Of a stretch of 64,000 nt of DNA, positions 54,101-64,000 are shown one piece after another. The translations under genes and the position numbers were made by a program. Every line of letters starts with the position of its first letter. Positions within the stretch are counted from its first letter, which is position 1. The notes below the pieces were generated by a model. The model did no database searches and had not been told where the DNA came from. It saw only the letters and a program-made list of their open reading frames with translations. Source of the stretch: Closterium sp. Naga37s-1 (Eukaryota > Streptophyta > Zygnematophyceae > Desmidiales > Closteriaceae); NCBI GenBank assembly GCA_947471745.1, contig CANJKZ010000929.1:744001-808000 (forward strand), written 5' to 3'.

Positions 54101-57100
54101 TCCCCCCCCGGTAGACCCCCTCCCCCCTCAGGGTCCTGCCCCTTCAGGTGTGTCCCAGGTAGACGCTGTTGAGCCTGTCGAGGTCGCTGGTGACTCTGGT
54201 GCTGCTGAGGGTGCTGAGCCTGGGGGTGCTGACTCTGGGGGTGCTGAGCGTGTGGGTGCTACGCCTGGGGGTGCTGAGCCTGGGGGTGCTGAGTCTGGGG
54301 GTGCTGAGTCTGGGGGTACTACGACTGGGGGTGCTGAGCCTGGGGGTACTACGCCTGGAGGTGCTGAGCCTGGGGGTGCTGCGTCTGGGGGTGCTGAGCC
54401 TGGGGGTACTACGCCTGGAGGTGCTGAGCCTGGGGGTGCTACGCCTGGTGGTGCTGTGCCTGGCGGTTCTCCGGGTGCTCCTTCTCGCCAGGAGCCACTC
54501 TCTCCCCAGGAGCTGCGTGAGTGGTTTGCCCGGCGCTGGAGGCGAGCTGCTGGAGCTGCTGGAGCTGGAGGTGCTGCGGGTACTGGAGGTTCTGTTGCTG
54601 CTGAGGGAGCTGGTGCCACGGGTCCCGGAGGTGCTCGTACTGGGAGTACTGGAGCTGCTGGACCTGCGGGTACTTCTGGAGCTGGAGTTGCTGCGGGTGT
54701 TGGCGCGGAGGCTACTGCTGTCGGTCCTGGAGGCGGTCCTGCTGGGGGTACTACTGGTGCTGCTGGGGGTTCTGGAGCTGGAGCTGCTACTGGCGCTGGT
54801 GCTGCCACTGGGGGTGCTGGTGCTGTCCCTCCTGTGCCTGGAGTCGCCGCGCGGCCTCGGCCGTACTTCGTTCCGCTCCTTCAGCAGGTTCTTGGTCTCC
54901 CGCCTTCTACTGGTCCTCCTCCTCCCTTAGAGTGTCCACAGCCTGTCCCGTCGCAGTTACAGTTACAGCTGGCCTCCCCACTGCCTGCTCCGTCTCCCTA
55001 CACTGGTCCTACTGGAGGTCTTGCTGAGCGTCGTGAGCCTGCGTCTCGCCCTGCGTCGCCTGTCCGTGCTGCTCGCACTAGTGGTCGCGGTTCGCGTCAG
55101 CGTCCTCCTCCTGTCCCTGGCACGCACCGGATGTCTCTGCGTCCGTCCACTGCTCCTCTGCGTGCCCCTTTGCCTTCTCCTCCTGAGTCTTCTCTTCCTG
55201 CTCTTGCCGACCCGGAGTCGGACTCTCTTCGCGCTGCCAGTCCTACTGTCACGCGTCTCCTTGCTACTGTTGTCACTGACCCTTCCTTTGAGTCCACTGC
55301 TGCGTCTGTTCTAGTTGCTGAGCTCGTCGACTTTGCTGCTCGCTGTCGCCTAGACTACGTCGCCAGTCTTGTTGCTGAGTCTGAGTCTGTCTGTCCTCCG
55401 TCCGTCGGGGGTGAGTGTGCCCTTGGCACGGACGTCCTTGAGGACAGGCAGGAGGAGTTCCAGTGCTTGGCCGCTGCTTCACCTCATCTCGTGTCCGTAC
55501 TGCTTACCCCTGAGGGAGACCCGGATGCACTTGACATCCCGACTCCGCGCTCTTACGCGGAGGCGATAGAGGGTCCCTACTCCTCTCAGTGGCAGGCAGC
55601 TATGGACGCAGAGATGGCTTCCTGGAAGTCCACAGGCACCTACGTTGACGCTGTTCCCCCTCCTGGGGCGAACATCGTCAGTGGCATGTGGATTTTCAGG
55701 GTGAAGCGACCGCCGGGTTCTCCGCCTGTCTTCAAGGCGCGTTACGTGGCTCGTGGCTTCAGTCAGCGGCAGGGAGTTGACTACTTTCAGACCTTCTCTC
55801 CCACCCCGAAGATGACCACTCTTCGGGTATTGCTGCACGTAGCTGCTCACCGTGACTACGAGCTACACTCTCTTGACTTCAGCACTGCTTTCTTGCAGGG
55901 CAGCCTGCACGAGGAGATCTGGCTGCGTCGCCCACCTGGCTTCACTGGGTCTTTTCCTCCTGGCACCCAGTGGAGCCTACGGCGGCCAGTCTACGGTCTC
56001 CGCCAGGCACCGCGTGAGTGGCACGACACACTGAGGACTACACTTGCGGCTCTTGGGTTTGCTCCCTCTACTGCCGACCCGTCGCTGTTTCTGCGCACCG
56101 ACACTTCTTTGCCGCCGTTCTACATCCTCGTGTACGTCGACGACTTGGTCTTTGCCACAGCTGACACTGCAGGACTAGCCCACGTGAAGTCCGAGCTGCA
56201 GAAGAGACACACGTGCACTGACCTGGGTGAACTGCGCAGCTACCTTGGCTTGCAGATCACTCGGGACAGAGCACGCCGCACCATTACCCTGACTCAGTCA
56301 CACATGGTGCAGCAGGTCCTTCAGCGCTTCGGCTTCACGTACTCCTCGCCTCAGGCCACTCCTCTGCCTACTCGCCACTCGCTCTCAGCTCTGCCTTCGG
56401 ATGAGTCCGTAGAGTCGAGTGGCCCGTACCCAGAGCTTGTTGGCTGCCTCATGTACCTAATGACCTGCACACGACCTGACCTTGCATACCCTCTTAGCAT
56501 TCTTGCACGCTATGTTGCTCCTGGGAGACACAGACCGGAGCACATGGCTGCAGCGAAGAGGGTGTTGCGCTACTTGTGCAGTACGTCGGGCATGGGGCTT
56601 GTGCTTGGAGGGCAGAGTCCAGTGGTCCTTACTGGGCACGCAGACGCTTCTTGGGCTGACGACCAGGCTACGCAGCGGTCGTCACAGGGTTACACCTTCA
56701 GCCTTGGTTCCGGCTCTGTTTCGTGGCGGGCTACTCGCTCGTCTTCTGTTCTCGGCTCCAGTTGTGAGGCTGAGATCTACGCAGGAGCCATGGCTGCACA
56801 GGAGCTTCGCTGGCTCACCTACCTGCTGACTGACCTCGGAGAGTTGCCTCGTTCTCCTCCAGTGCTGTACGTAGACAACAAGGCCATGCTGGCCTTGTGT
56901 CGGGAGCAGCGACTGGAGCACAGAACGAAGCACATTGCTCTCCGCTACTTTCTTGCTCGTGAGCTGCAGCAGCGTGGTCAGCTGCGTCTTGCGTACGTGG
57001 CCTCTGAGGCCAACACTGCTGATATCTTCACCAAGGCACTTGCGCCTTGTGATCATCAGCGCTTCTGTACTCAGCTGGGTCTTGTGCCTACCTTGCCTCA

Positions 57101-57116
57101 CTTGCTCACCTCTTGA
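51144..57116 (+). CDS. gag-pol polyprotein of copia C, 1990 aa
   Basis: A single open frame from MATPSVLAFDAEG. Domains: capsid-type Gag (about 1-235); a long poly-Gly tract (about 270-332); poly-Gln; SPQQLREWY (about 355); an extended zinc knuckle C378-x13-C392-x3-H396-x4-C401; protease DSG 514-516; GAG-pre-integrase (LLWHHRLGHPS, about 670); integrase core D738, D807, E843; a Gly/Ala/Glu/Thr repeat linker (about 1020-1240); reverse transcriptase with VYVDD (D1666, D1667); RNase H with VDNKAMLAL and RTKHIALRYFLAREL near the end. At 1990 aa it is longer than usual copia polyproteins (about 1300-1500), the excess lying in the poly-Gly tract and the linker. All catalytic signatures looked for are present. 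Confidence 0.95.
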   Translation: MATPSVLAFDAEGRAIDFDVWIDDLQLFLQCDRADGLSLFDLTSGASPAPATDANATVRSQWATRDAAARLAVRRHLPTSQRAHFSQYKSAQTLYDAVVARYSSPATAALSRLMLPYLFPDLAAFPTVADLITHLRTSDTRYRAALPAEFCAKNPPPMYITLYYIVTRLPDSLRVVRDHFLSVCPTTLTVDLLEKSLLAAEKSIVAVGASRGDPRTPIFEGCSPSPLLPSVASAAAADLVGLESVGAASTPSGRRRPGKGKGGRGAGGASGGGGGGSGGGGGGGGGGGGGGGGGGVGGGSGGGGGSGSGGGSGGGGGGGGGSGGGGAGRGGAAQRVGSGGGQRQQQQQQQQRTRDIPSPQQLREWYTARQRGGGTGPCTYVLRTGDRAGEQCAGAHSTQRCFGRLTDAWRHQFPEATEIPRWGELSRAGVAVFDLDFDAILAAMYTVTISDEGDCYRCFPPDPGIETAALGTGEAAALGASEAAALGASAPLGAGESALSGSASASASHTFTLDSGASRSFFRDRTTLTPLSRPVAVSLADPSGGPVLAHFSTVLPCPAAPSGTLSGLYLPSFSTNLVSGADLQDAGVHQFTPASQRVTHCTDARTGRHLATFTRRPGSSLYTLTTASPPVPASGQVAASGQVFAAASRSGPESAPCSCRLLSHETLLWHHRLGHPSLLRLRSMASRVLVSGLPRSLPPLPPGPGPTCVPCVEGRQRATPHSSQFPPTEAPLQTLHMDVWGPARVRGQGHERYFLLVVDDYSRYTTVFPLRSKGDVTEVLIDWIRAARLQLRRSFGSDFPVLRLHSDRGGEFSSGLLRAYCRARGIRQTFTLPDSPQQNGIAERRIGMVMDVARTSMMHAAAPHFLWPFAVRYAAHQINLQPRVSMPETSPALLWTGKVGDASAFRVWGSRAFVRDLSADKLSPRAAPCVFLGFPPDAPGWQFYHPTSRRVLSSQDVTFDESVPYYRLFPYRTPSLPPPPLFLVPGPPPVDPLPPQGPAPSGVSQVDAVEPVEVAGDSGAAEGAEPGGADSGGAERVGATPGGAEPGGAESGGAESGGTTTGGAEPGGTTPGGAEPGGAASGGAEPGGTTPGGAEPGGATPGGAVPGGSPGAPSRQEPLSPQELREWFARRWRRAAGAAGAGGAAGTGGSVAAEGAGATGPGGARTGSTGAAGPAGTSGAGVAAGVGAEATAVGPGGGPAGGTTGAAGGSGAGAATGAGAATGGAGAVPPVPGVAARPRPYFVPLLQQVLGLPPSTGPPPPLECPQPVPSQLQLQLASPLPAPSPYTGPTGGLAERREPASRPASPVRAARTSGRGSRQRPPPVPGTHRMSLRPSTAPLRAPLPSPPESSLPALADPESDSLRAASPTVTRLLATVVTDPSFESTAASVLVAELVDFAARCRLDYVASLVAESESVCPPSVGGECALGTDVLEDRQEEFQCLAAASPHLVSVLLTPEGDPDALDIPTPRSYAEAIEGPYSSQWQAAMDAEMASWKSTGTYVDAVPPPGANIVSGMWIFRVKRPPGSPPVFKARYVARGFSQRQGVDYFQTFSPTPKMTTLRVLLHVAAHRDYELHSLDFSTAFLQGSLHEEIWLRRPPGFTGSFPPGTQWSLRRPVYGLRQAPREWHDTLRTTLAALGFAPSTADPSLFLRTDTSLPPFYILVYVDDLVFATADTAGLAHVKSELQKRHTCTDLGELRSYLGLQITRDRARRTITLTQSHMVQQVLQRFGFTYSSPQATPLPTRHSLSALPSDESVESSGPYPELVGCLMYLMTCTRPDLAYPLSILARYVAPGRHRPEHMAAAKRVLRYLCSTSGMGLVLGGQSPVVLTGHADASWADDQATQRSSQGYTFSLGSGSVSWRATRSSSVLGSSCEAEIYAGAMAAQELRWLTYLLTDLGELPRSPPVLYVDNKAMLALCREQRLEHRTKHIALRYFLARELQQRGQLRLAYVASEANTADIFTKALAPCDHQRFCTQLGLVPTLPHLLTS

Positions 57117-57323
57117 CCTTGTTTGTACTGTTGCATATATATATACTCCTGCTCTTGCTTGTTTAGCCTTATATATATATGTAATCTTGCATGTGAACTG
57201 GCCTTGTGGCCTTGAACTTGTGCTCGGAATGTGTGGTGACTTTGTGATCCACCCTGAGCTTGCTTTGCTTTGCTTGACTGGTATTGTGACCCCTTGTTCT
57301 CCCCCACTTTGCCTATGGGGGTG

Positions 57324-57454
57324 TGTCAGAGTTATTTGACATAGCTACTGTAGGCTATAGTGGGGTAGCACATATGGGGTACAGTTTCCTAGGGTTTGCC
57401 TTTTGTACCCAACTTTCACTTAGTCATTTCATTCCTGTTTTTTCTTGATTCACA
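57324..57454 (+). repeat. 3' LTR of copia C, 131 bp
   Basis: Identical to 49922-50052, followed by the target repeat CTAAG. Confidence 0.95.
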
Positions 57455-57827
57455 CTAAGATCAAACGTCAGGTGTGTTTCTGGTTGGAACGTCAACCGTC
57501 AATTCACTTGCCACGCTGGGCTACTGAGTTTTCCCCATTGTTTTCTATTGCTTGTGGCTGTTTCACAGCCGTCGATCCTATCTTGTTTCAAAGGCCACGA
57601 TCGATAGATGAAATCTCCTCACAGAAGATAACGAACATAAAGATCGATGCTCGCTGTATGCATTATAACAAACACAAAGATGATAAGAACAGAAAAACAA
57701 CACAAGACAAAAAAGTTTCTACCAATAACCGGCGCAAACAAGATTCATTCCAACTACCTCTGGTTCAACGTTTAAGACATCAACCACTACGCTAAATTAT
57801 CATCCACGATGTATTTATAAAATAAAG

Positions 57828-58242
57828 TGTAAACTCTGATCAGACGAAGGCTAGGGTTTCATATACCAAATTTGACGGGTGGTGTCCACCAACCTCACCT
57901 CCATTTGTATCTGCTTGTAAGGAATTTTCTCGATATTCCATAGCGCACCCTGCAACACCGCGCACAGCAGCAGCCGTTGTTCGCCTGTTACTGCTAACGG
58001 GGCTTCGCCGACTTCGCGCGCACTGTTTTCCCAAACCTCGCACTACTGGACCGGCCGTGTCGGCCTACGCTTCGGGACTAGCCCGAGCCTCGCTTCCAGC
58101 GTAGCACTAGCTAGCTCGCACGCACCGCGTTACCGTTTGCATGTTTCGCGTATAAATGTTCGCTCATGCCTTTGCTCACATTTTGTACTCGTTTGACACC
58201 TTAGTGCAATTCTCGCTACCTCGATTCATTGCACCCGTAACA
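57828..58242 (+). repeat. 5' LTR of gypsy copy 2, 415 bp
   Basis: Starts TGTAAACTCTGATCAG and ends GCACCCGTAACA, two bases before the primer-binding site. Its inverse counterpart is the solo LTR at 16886-17289. Confidence 0.8.
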
Positions 58243-61200
58243 CTTGGTATTCAGAGCCTCTTTCTTTTTGGACCGCGCATCTCCGCACCTCAGGAAATCA
58301 ACTTTTGTTTTTTCACTCGAAGGGACTCACGCACCTTAGCCCCTAGGAGCCGCTGTCCTCGCGTTCTCTCGTAAACGCGTGCAGCCACGACTGGCCTAGA
58401 CTAAGAAGAGCCGACGCCCTTAGGAATGGCTGAACGCATTGACGTCACTAGTCTCACGCACGACCGCCTGGACGAGCTGCTGCGACAACTGCACGAAAGC
58501 TCCGAGGAAATCGCAGCATTAACGGCGGAACGCACCTCCCTGCAAAACGACCTCGCACGAGCACAATCCCAAGCACCTGGCACTCCGATTCAGCCCGCAC
58601 CACAGACATCGCAACACGGAAGTGTGGGGCAACCCGCGAGCGCCGCAAGTGATGGCGTCGTCCGCCATGACGGAGACGACGACCACGGCACGACACACCC
58701 CGACGCGACGAATGCGGCACGGAATCAGCCTCGAGCCACGATCTCCGTGCCGGCCGGCGAATCAACCCTACCGTCGCCGATGCCGCTGAAGACGCAGCGT
58801 CCGCCATGTTTCGATCCAAGTCAGCGGGGTGGTCCTACCGTTCAGGCATGGCTCTTCACGTTGAACGTTTTCTTCGGCGTGAACTACGTCTCGGAGGATA
58901 CGGCGAAGATTCGTTACGCCGTGTCGTTGCTGCGAGGACCCGCCATGGACTGATGGCGTGTCATCGTCACGAAGCCGGTGGACTAGGCGACTCTACCGAC
59001 ACGGGAAGGATAAACCGGACCCTGGGCGCCGTCGTATTTCGTGGAGGTGCCCCAGTAACGCACGTGGGACGCGTGGTGCGCAGGTCTGCGCGCTCGTTTT
59101 GAGCCAATTGCGGCTTAGATCGCGGTGCGACAAAGGCTCCGCACTTGGCGCCAACTCGGTTCCGTCCAAGACTACACGAGCGGGTTTCTAGCGCTATGCG
59201 AGCAGGTGGGATACATGCACGAGAGCGAACGCATCAACCGCTACATCGGCGGTCTGAAGCAGGACATCGCTCAGGAAATCCAGCTTCGCGGCATCACCGA
59301 CTTTTAGGAGATTCTTGCCATGGCGGAGAAACTCGATTTCTTCCGCCGACCGAGACCGGGGTCCTACAGGAGCAGCAATTGGGGACATCGGCCTCGCGGG
59401 ACGAACGAGGGCGCTACGATACGTGCCGTCGCCGCAAATGCCGCTACCGCACCGTTCAAAGGGCGCTGCTTTGCGTGCAATCGGCCGGGACACCGCAAGA
59501 GCGAATGCCTGGAAAACGCTAAGGGAAAGGGGGAAGCTGAGCAGCAGAAACAGACCAAGCAGCAGGGAAACGCTGGGAGTCAATAGGAGACGGGCCCTCT
59601 ACTGACAGGTCACGCCGCTCGCCCGATCCAACCGACCCTCACCGAGTGATTGTGCCGGTTCACGCAATCGACCACACCCGGCCGAATAAGGAGGGTACTA
59701 CGGTAGACAGCCCTATACTGCTTAGTGGGAAAATCGGGACGGACTTAGTTAAAATCTTCGTAGACGGAGGGGCCAGCCACAGCCTTATCAACACTGCCAC
59801 AGAACGAAAACTGCGACTGCCACTGGACAGATGTTTACCAGAGATCGACGCAAGACTGGTCGATGGCACGCCACTGGCGATACGGGAACGTGTGGACCGA
59901 TTTCGGATTCGATGTGGGGGTAACTTCACGTTTAGCCAGGAAATGCTCACAACGACCCTCGACGGAACCGATATTTTACTCGTGCGTGATTGGCTGCGAC
60001 GACACAATCCGCGAATTGACTGGACGACGGGTGACTGCACTGTGCGAGTGAACGGTAACAACATCGCCTTACCTCGCTGGGGCTCGCCTGAGTCTTCGTC
60101 GGTGCGTGTCAACGCGATCACAATGAAACGCACCGTAGCAGCAGGGGCTGACGTGTACGCGGTCGACATTCGGGAAGCCGAGGCAGCAGACAAAGGAGGA
60201 GATTTACAGAAACTGCTAGCCGACGTATCGAGTGATCTGGCAGCACTATTGAAGCAGTACAGTGACATCTTCCCGGACGACCTACCGACGGGACTGCCAC
60301 CTCAGCGACCGCACGACCACAGGATAGAACTAGAACCGGGGGCACAGCCGACAGTACAGCGGCAGTTCCGACTGACCCAACCCGATCTGGACGAACTGAG
60401 GAAGCAGCTGGATTACCTGCTCGAGAAGGAGTTCATTCGAGTTCGTCACCCTTCGCAGCATCGATACTGTTCACACCGAAAAAAGACGGGGGTTTTTGCA
60501 TGTGCATAGACTACAGAGCACTGAACCGGGTTACCATAAAATCCCATTACCCCATCCCGCGAGCCGACGAACTGATCGACCAACTCCGCACATCCCGGGT
60601 TTTTTCGAAAATCGACATTCGAGGAGGTTACCACCAAATTCGCGTCAACCCACCCGACTGCCCTAAGACAGCCTTCCGAACACGCTACGGATCCTTCGAA
60701 TACACCGTCATGCCCTTCGGACTGACCAACGCCCCCGCCACTTTTCAAATGACCATGAACGAAGCCTTCCGCCCGCTTTTAGATAAGTGCGTCATCGTAT
60801 ACCTGGACGACATACTGATTTACAGCCCTGACAGAGCACAGCACTTACAGGACATCGAAGCAGTTTTAAAGATACTGAGTGAGAACCGCCTACTAACAAA
60901 AGCGTCTAAGTGTGAGTTTTTACAGGACCGGCTGGAGTTTTTGGGACACATTATTTCAGCTGCAGGAGTGGAAATAGACCCGAAAAAGATCGCGACGATT
61001 CAAGCATGGCACGCGCCAACCAACTTGACCGAGTTGCAGAGTTTTTTGGGGTTCGTCAACTACGTGCGCCGGTTCGTCCCCGACATGGCGAAGCTGATTG
61101 CCCCGTTGACTGACCAACTGAGGAAGGGGGTTGAGTACACGTGGGGGGAGAAAGAGCAAGCTGCCTTCTCGGCCCTCAAAAATATTTTGTGCTCACCGCC

Positions 61201-62190
61201 CGTGCTTCACATCGCAGATCCGCACCGTCCGTTCGAGCTGATCACCGACGCTAGCGACATCGCCGTGGGAGCAGTACTATTGCAGGACTTCGGGAACGGC
61301 CTTCAGCCAATCGCGTACGAGTCCCGCAAGCTTCACCCGCCCGAACGCAACTACCCGATACACGACCGCGAGATGCTAGCGATCATGCACGTGTTCAAGG
61401 TGTGGCGGTGTTACCTCACAGGAGTAGACGTGACAGTACGGACAGACCACCGATCACTACAGTACCTGCGCGCCCAACCGAATCTCAACCCACGACAGAT
61501 CCGCTGGTTGGACTATCTGGAGTCCAAATTCCACTACACGGTCACGTACAAAAAAGGCGCGTCCAACATCGCCGACGCACTCACACGCCCCACCGCCCAA
61601 CTCCACGCCATCCTACTCGCCCAATCCAGCCCGCTGTTAACAGGCCTATTCATCCACGGATACAGTACCGACCCATTTTTCACAACCGGAAATTCACAGC
61701 AACTGGCAGAGGCCAGAGGAGTCTATTACGTAAAAACAGGCACCAACCGCATCTGGGTACCCGCGTATTCACTCCTGAGGGAGCTGTTACTGCAGGAGGC
61801 ACACGACGGGATTACCTCGGGACATTTCAGGGTAGAAAAAACGCGACAGCAACTGCAGCGGTATTACTACTGGCCGGAGCTGTTGACCGACGTGCAGCAC
61901 CACGTGGGCTCGTGTCCTACGTGTCAGGTGATGAAGAGCTCGCAAAAAAGAAAGGCGGGTCAGTTGCAGCTGATACCACCGCTTGAGCGCGCCTGGCAGC
62001 AGGTTACCATAGATTTCGTCACGGGGTTACCTTCGAACCCTGGGGGTAACGACGCAGTTATGGTCGTCGTTGACAGGTTGACGAAGATGGCACACTTCGC
62101 TGCGTGCAAGAAATCGATCTCAGCCGAAGAAACCGCTCGCCTGTTCATCGCAACCGTTTCACTTCCAGCCGGGCACTGGTACTACTCCTT
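57828..62190 (+). mobile_element. Ty3/gypsy retrotransposon copy 2, broken, 3' part absent
   Basis: Parts: 5' LTR (57828-58242), primer-binding site TGGTATTCAGAGC at 58245, Gag from 58426 with a coiled-coil-like start and RYAVSLLRGPAMD, zinc knuckle CFACNRPGHRKSEC (about 59471), protease (FVDGGASHSLI, LVRDWLRRH, IDWTTGD), reverse transcriptase from about 60500 (MCIDYRALNRVTIKSHYPIP, FSKIDIRGGYHQIRV, VMPFGLTNAPATF, VYLDDILIYS), RNase H (ELITDASDIAVGAVLLQ, VRTDHRSLQYL), integrase zinc region (GHFRVEKTRQQL, CPTCQVMKSS) and core start (TIDFVTGLP, VVVDRLTKMAHFAA). The integrase part stops near 62160 and no 3' LTR is present in the window. A fossil with a handful of breaks, better preserved than copy 1. 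Confidence 0.9.
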
Positions 62191-62194
62191 ATAA

Positions 62195-62824
62195 TGCCAC
62201 CCGTTTTAGTGACCTTGACGCCTGTCACAGCAAGAACAGCGTGAAGGGCTTCACGGGCAAAGGGAGTGCTGGTGGGCTGGGGTTTGAGCTTCCGAATCCG
62301 CCGTCCAGGTTCGATGCATCTGCATCATGGCACCAGATGTAGCACCGCACGGCTGACTCGTGCTGGAGCCAGCAGGAGCGACACTTGTACCACACAGTAT
62401 GGCGTGAGAGGGGGGGAGGAATCTGTAGCACACGATATGCTGTGGGAGGTCGTAGCACATGCTACCGGGGTAGGGACAGGTTGTAACTTGTAGGACATAG
62501 AATGGGGGGGAGAGGTTGGGGACGGGAACATCTGTACCACATACATAGTATGGTGTGTGAGTGACACCTTTTGCACATGGTATGATATGGGAGTGGCACC
62601 TGTAGGCCGTATGCATAAAGTGTGGGTGGCACCTGTAGGCTGTCGCTCATTGTATGATGTATGGGTGGCACCTTCTGTCGCTCATTGTATGATGTGTGGG
62701 TGGCACCTTCTGTCGCTCATTGTATGATGTGTGGGTGGCACCTTCTGTTGCTCATTGTATGATGTGTGGGTGGCACCTGTGAGCAGCACGTGGTAGATGC
62801 GAGTAGTTCTAGTGGTACCTGTTA
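62195..62824. other. Degenerate minisatellite region, no gene
   Basis: Rich in variants of TATGATGTGGGAGTGGCACCT and TACCACA, becoming regular toward the right. No coding region is supported on either strand. Confidence 0.6.
62634..62782 (+). repeat. 35-bp tandem repeat, about four units
   Basis: The unit GGCACCTTCTGTCGCTCATT plus GTATGATGTGTGGGT recurs with period 35 and one or two substitutions per unit. Confidence 0.85.
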
Positions 62825-62954
62825 TGTCAAATTATATGTATGTCATATATGTGTAGGCTGTAGTGGGGTAGCCAATATGGGGTACAACCCCATTAGGGTT
62901 TCATATTTGTACCAAACCCTGATCTAGTCAATTTATTCCTACTACATTCTAACA
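62825..62954 (+). repeat. 5' LTR of copia F, 130 bp
   Basis: Starts TGTCAAATTATATGTATG and ends TTCTAACA. Internal AGTGGGGTAGCCAATATGGG is shared with C and E with small changes. Confidence 0.88.
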
Positions 62955-63169
62955 TGGTTTCAGAGCACTAGGTCCGTAGGACCGTCTTTTTTTTCCGGGC
63001 CCACCTACCGCTACGGTTACCGCGCTACCCCACGTGTTGTCCTGCGCTAGCCTTCGCCTGCCTTGCCTCGTGACGTGCTGCGCTTCGCGCGCCGTCCTGC
63101 AGCCCTCGCGCTGCCTACTGTTGCCCTAGCTACGCGCGCACCGCCCTACAGACTCGTAATACTAGCGCG

Positions 63170-63340
63170 CCGCCCCTGCAGGCCCGTCAGGCCCGCGCGC
63201 CGTCCCTGCAGGCCTGTCAGGCCCGCGAGCCGCCCTTGTAGGCCCGTCAGGCCCGCGCCCCGCCCCTGCAGGCCCGTCAGGCCCGCGAGCCGCCCCTGCA
63301 GGTCCGTCAGGCCCGCGAGCCGCCCCTGCAGGCCCGTCAG
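63170..63340 (+). repeat. 30-bp tandem repeats in the leader of copia F
   Basis: About five units of CGCCCCTGCAGGCCCGTCAG plus GCCCGCGAGC. Confidence 0.85.
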
Positions 63341-63344
63341 GCCA

Positions 63345-63860
63345 GAGCGCGGCCCCGCCCTGCAGCCGATGCGGCCCCGCCAGGCCGCTGTCGCGGCCCC
63401 GCCCTGCCGCTGACGCGGCCCCGCCCTACCGTCGACGCGGCCCCGCCAGGCCGCTGTCGCGGCCCCGCCCTGCCGCTGACGCGGCCCCGCCCTCCCATTG
63501 TCGCGGCCCCGCCCTGCCGCTGACGCGGCCCCGCCCTACCGTCGACACGACCCCGCCCTCCCACTGTCGCGGCCCCGCCCTGACGCCGACGCGGCCCCGC
63601 CAGGTCGCGGCCCCGCCGACGCGGCCCCGCCCAGCCGCTGACGCGGCCCCGCCCTGCCGCTGACGCGGCCCCGCCCTGCCGCCGACGCGGCCCCGCCCTG
63701 CCGCCGACGCGGCCCCGCCCTGCCGCCAACGCGGCCTCGCCTGGCCCCACCCTGCCGCCGACACTGCCCCGCCCTGCCGCCGACGCGGCCCCGCCCTGCC
63801 GCCGACATGGCCTCGCCTGGCCCCGCCCTGCAGCAGCTGCCGCGGCCCTGCCCTACCGCT
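63345..63860 (+). repeat. GCGGCCCCGCC tandem repeats in the leader of copia F
   Basis: Units of about 20-21 bp, GACGCGGCCCCGCCCTGCCG and variants, more than 20 copies. The minus strand carries regular GGGG runs. Confidence 0.85.
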
Positions 63861-64000
63861 GTCGTGGCCCCAGCCCTGCAGCTGACGCAGCCCTACTCTG
63901 CAGGAGTTGTTGCGGCCCCGCCGTCGCCGCCGTCGTGCGCCTGCCCTTCCCGCCATTGGTGAGCACCTGCCCTACCCGCGCTTCCCACGCGCCTGCCTTG

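Larger units (their letters stand above)
49922..57454 (+). mobile_element. Ty1/copia element C of the short-LTR family, looks whole
   Basis: 7533 bp with identical 131-bp LTRs (49922-50052 and 57324-57454) and perfect target repeats CTAAG at 49917-49921 and 57455-57459. Primer-binding site TGGTATAGAGCGGG at 50053, GGGCCCACCA at 50094-50103, GC-rich repeat leader to 51060, one uninterrupted gag-pol frame (51144-57116), and a polypurine stretch CTATGGGGGTG before the 3' LTR. Identical LTRs and an open frame indicate a very recent insertion. It serves as the reference for the family to which B, E, F and G belong. Confidence 0.96.
49511..57827 (+). mobile_element. Probable 3' LTR or tail of element D, split by copia C
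   Basis: After the RNase H part of D there is AT-richer DNA (49511-49921 and 57460-57827) with no genes. A possible LTR start is TGTTCGACAAATAC near 49554. The nonamer ACCGTCGAT occurs at 49707, 49770, 49833 and 49890, with variants at about 57497 and 57568, on both sides of inserted C, showing that the two pieces were once one. No matching 5' LTR is in the window, so the LTR call is an inference. It ends where the gypsy copy 2 LTR begins. Confidence 0.5.
62825..64000 (+). mobile_element. Copia element F of the short-LTR family, 5' end only
   Basis: LTR (62825-62954), primer-binding site TGGTTTCAGAGC at 62955, GGGCCCACC at 62997-63005 and a GC-rich repeat leader that continues to the window edge. 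The last 100 bases (GCCGCCGTCGTGCGCCTGCC, then GGTGAGCACTGCCC-like) match the leader end of E near 29460-29500, so F is closest to E. The coding part lies outside the window. Confidence 0.88.

Noticed and set aside
63170-63860. CRISPR-like array
   Set aside because: Direct repeats run head to tail without unique spacers and lie in a retrotransposon leader of a eukaryote.
1-64000. tRNA or rRNA genes
   Set aside because: No cloverleaf or rRNA core sequence was noticed on either strand; the tRNA-like matches are only retrotransposon primer-binding sites.

Overview
The window looks like nuclear DNA of a streptophyte (plant-lineage) eukaryote, most likely a charophyte or zygnematophycean green alga. 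It holds one recognisable host gene, an intron-containing member of the plant COV1 family, embedded in dense nested retrotransposons. The GC-rich copia polyproteins resemble, from memory only, predicted proteins of Closterium. No search was run, so the genus is a guess.

Layout. 1-893 (minus): LINE ORF2 endonuclease running off the left edge. 1375-8580: broken Ty3/gypsy copy 1, split by a broken copia (2504-~6150) and by a 1192-bp solo LTR (6762-7953, target repeat GAGGA). 9429-16665: old short-LTR copia B. 16886-17289: inverted solo LTR of the gypsy family. 18221-22084: COV1-like gene, seven exons, 273 aa. 22736-24655 (minus): copia fragment I. From 24656: an older copia, D, carrying a four-level nest. 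E (28018-48585) lies in D, G (33702-47124, minus) lies in E, and H (36648-43136) lies in G. D resumes at 48586-49510. Its probable 3' LTR is split by copia C (49922-57454), which looks whole. 57828-62190: gypsy copy 2. 62195-62824: degenerate minisatellite. 62825-64000: 5' end of copia F.

B, C, E, F and G form one unusual copia lineage. They have LTRs of only about 117-136 bp and a shared GGGCCCACC motif just after the primer-binding site. A very GC-rich tandem-repeat leader of 0.8-1.5 kb follows. The four copies whose Gag region lies in the window carry a non-canonical zinc knuckle (C-x13-C-x3/4-H-x4-C), and low-complexity linkers join integrase to reverse transcriptase. C has a recognisable capsid-type Gag, whereas E and G do not, although the two LTRs within each are identical. 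This suggests a helper/parasite relation.

The most unusual host observation is in the COV1-like gene. Introns 2 to 5 each contain partial tandem copies of the neighbouring exon together with its splice site. In intron 5 an exon-intron junction has expanded into a 33-bp minisatellite, so the gene records intron growth by duplication of splice junctions.
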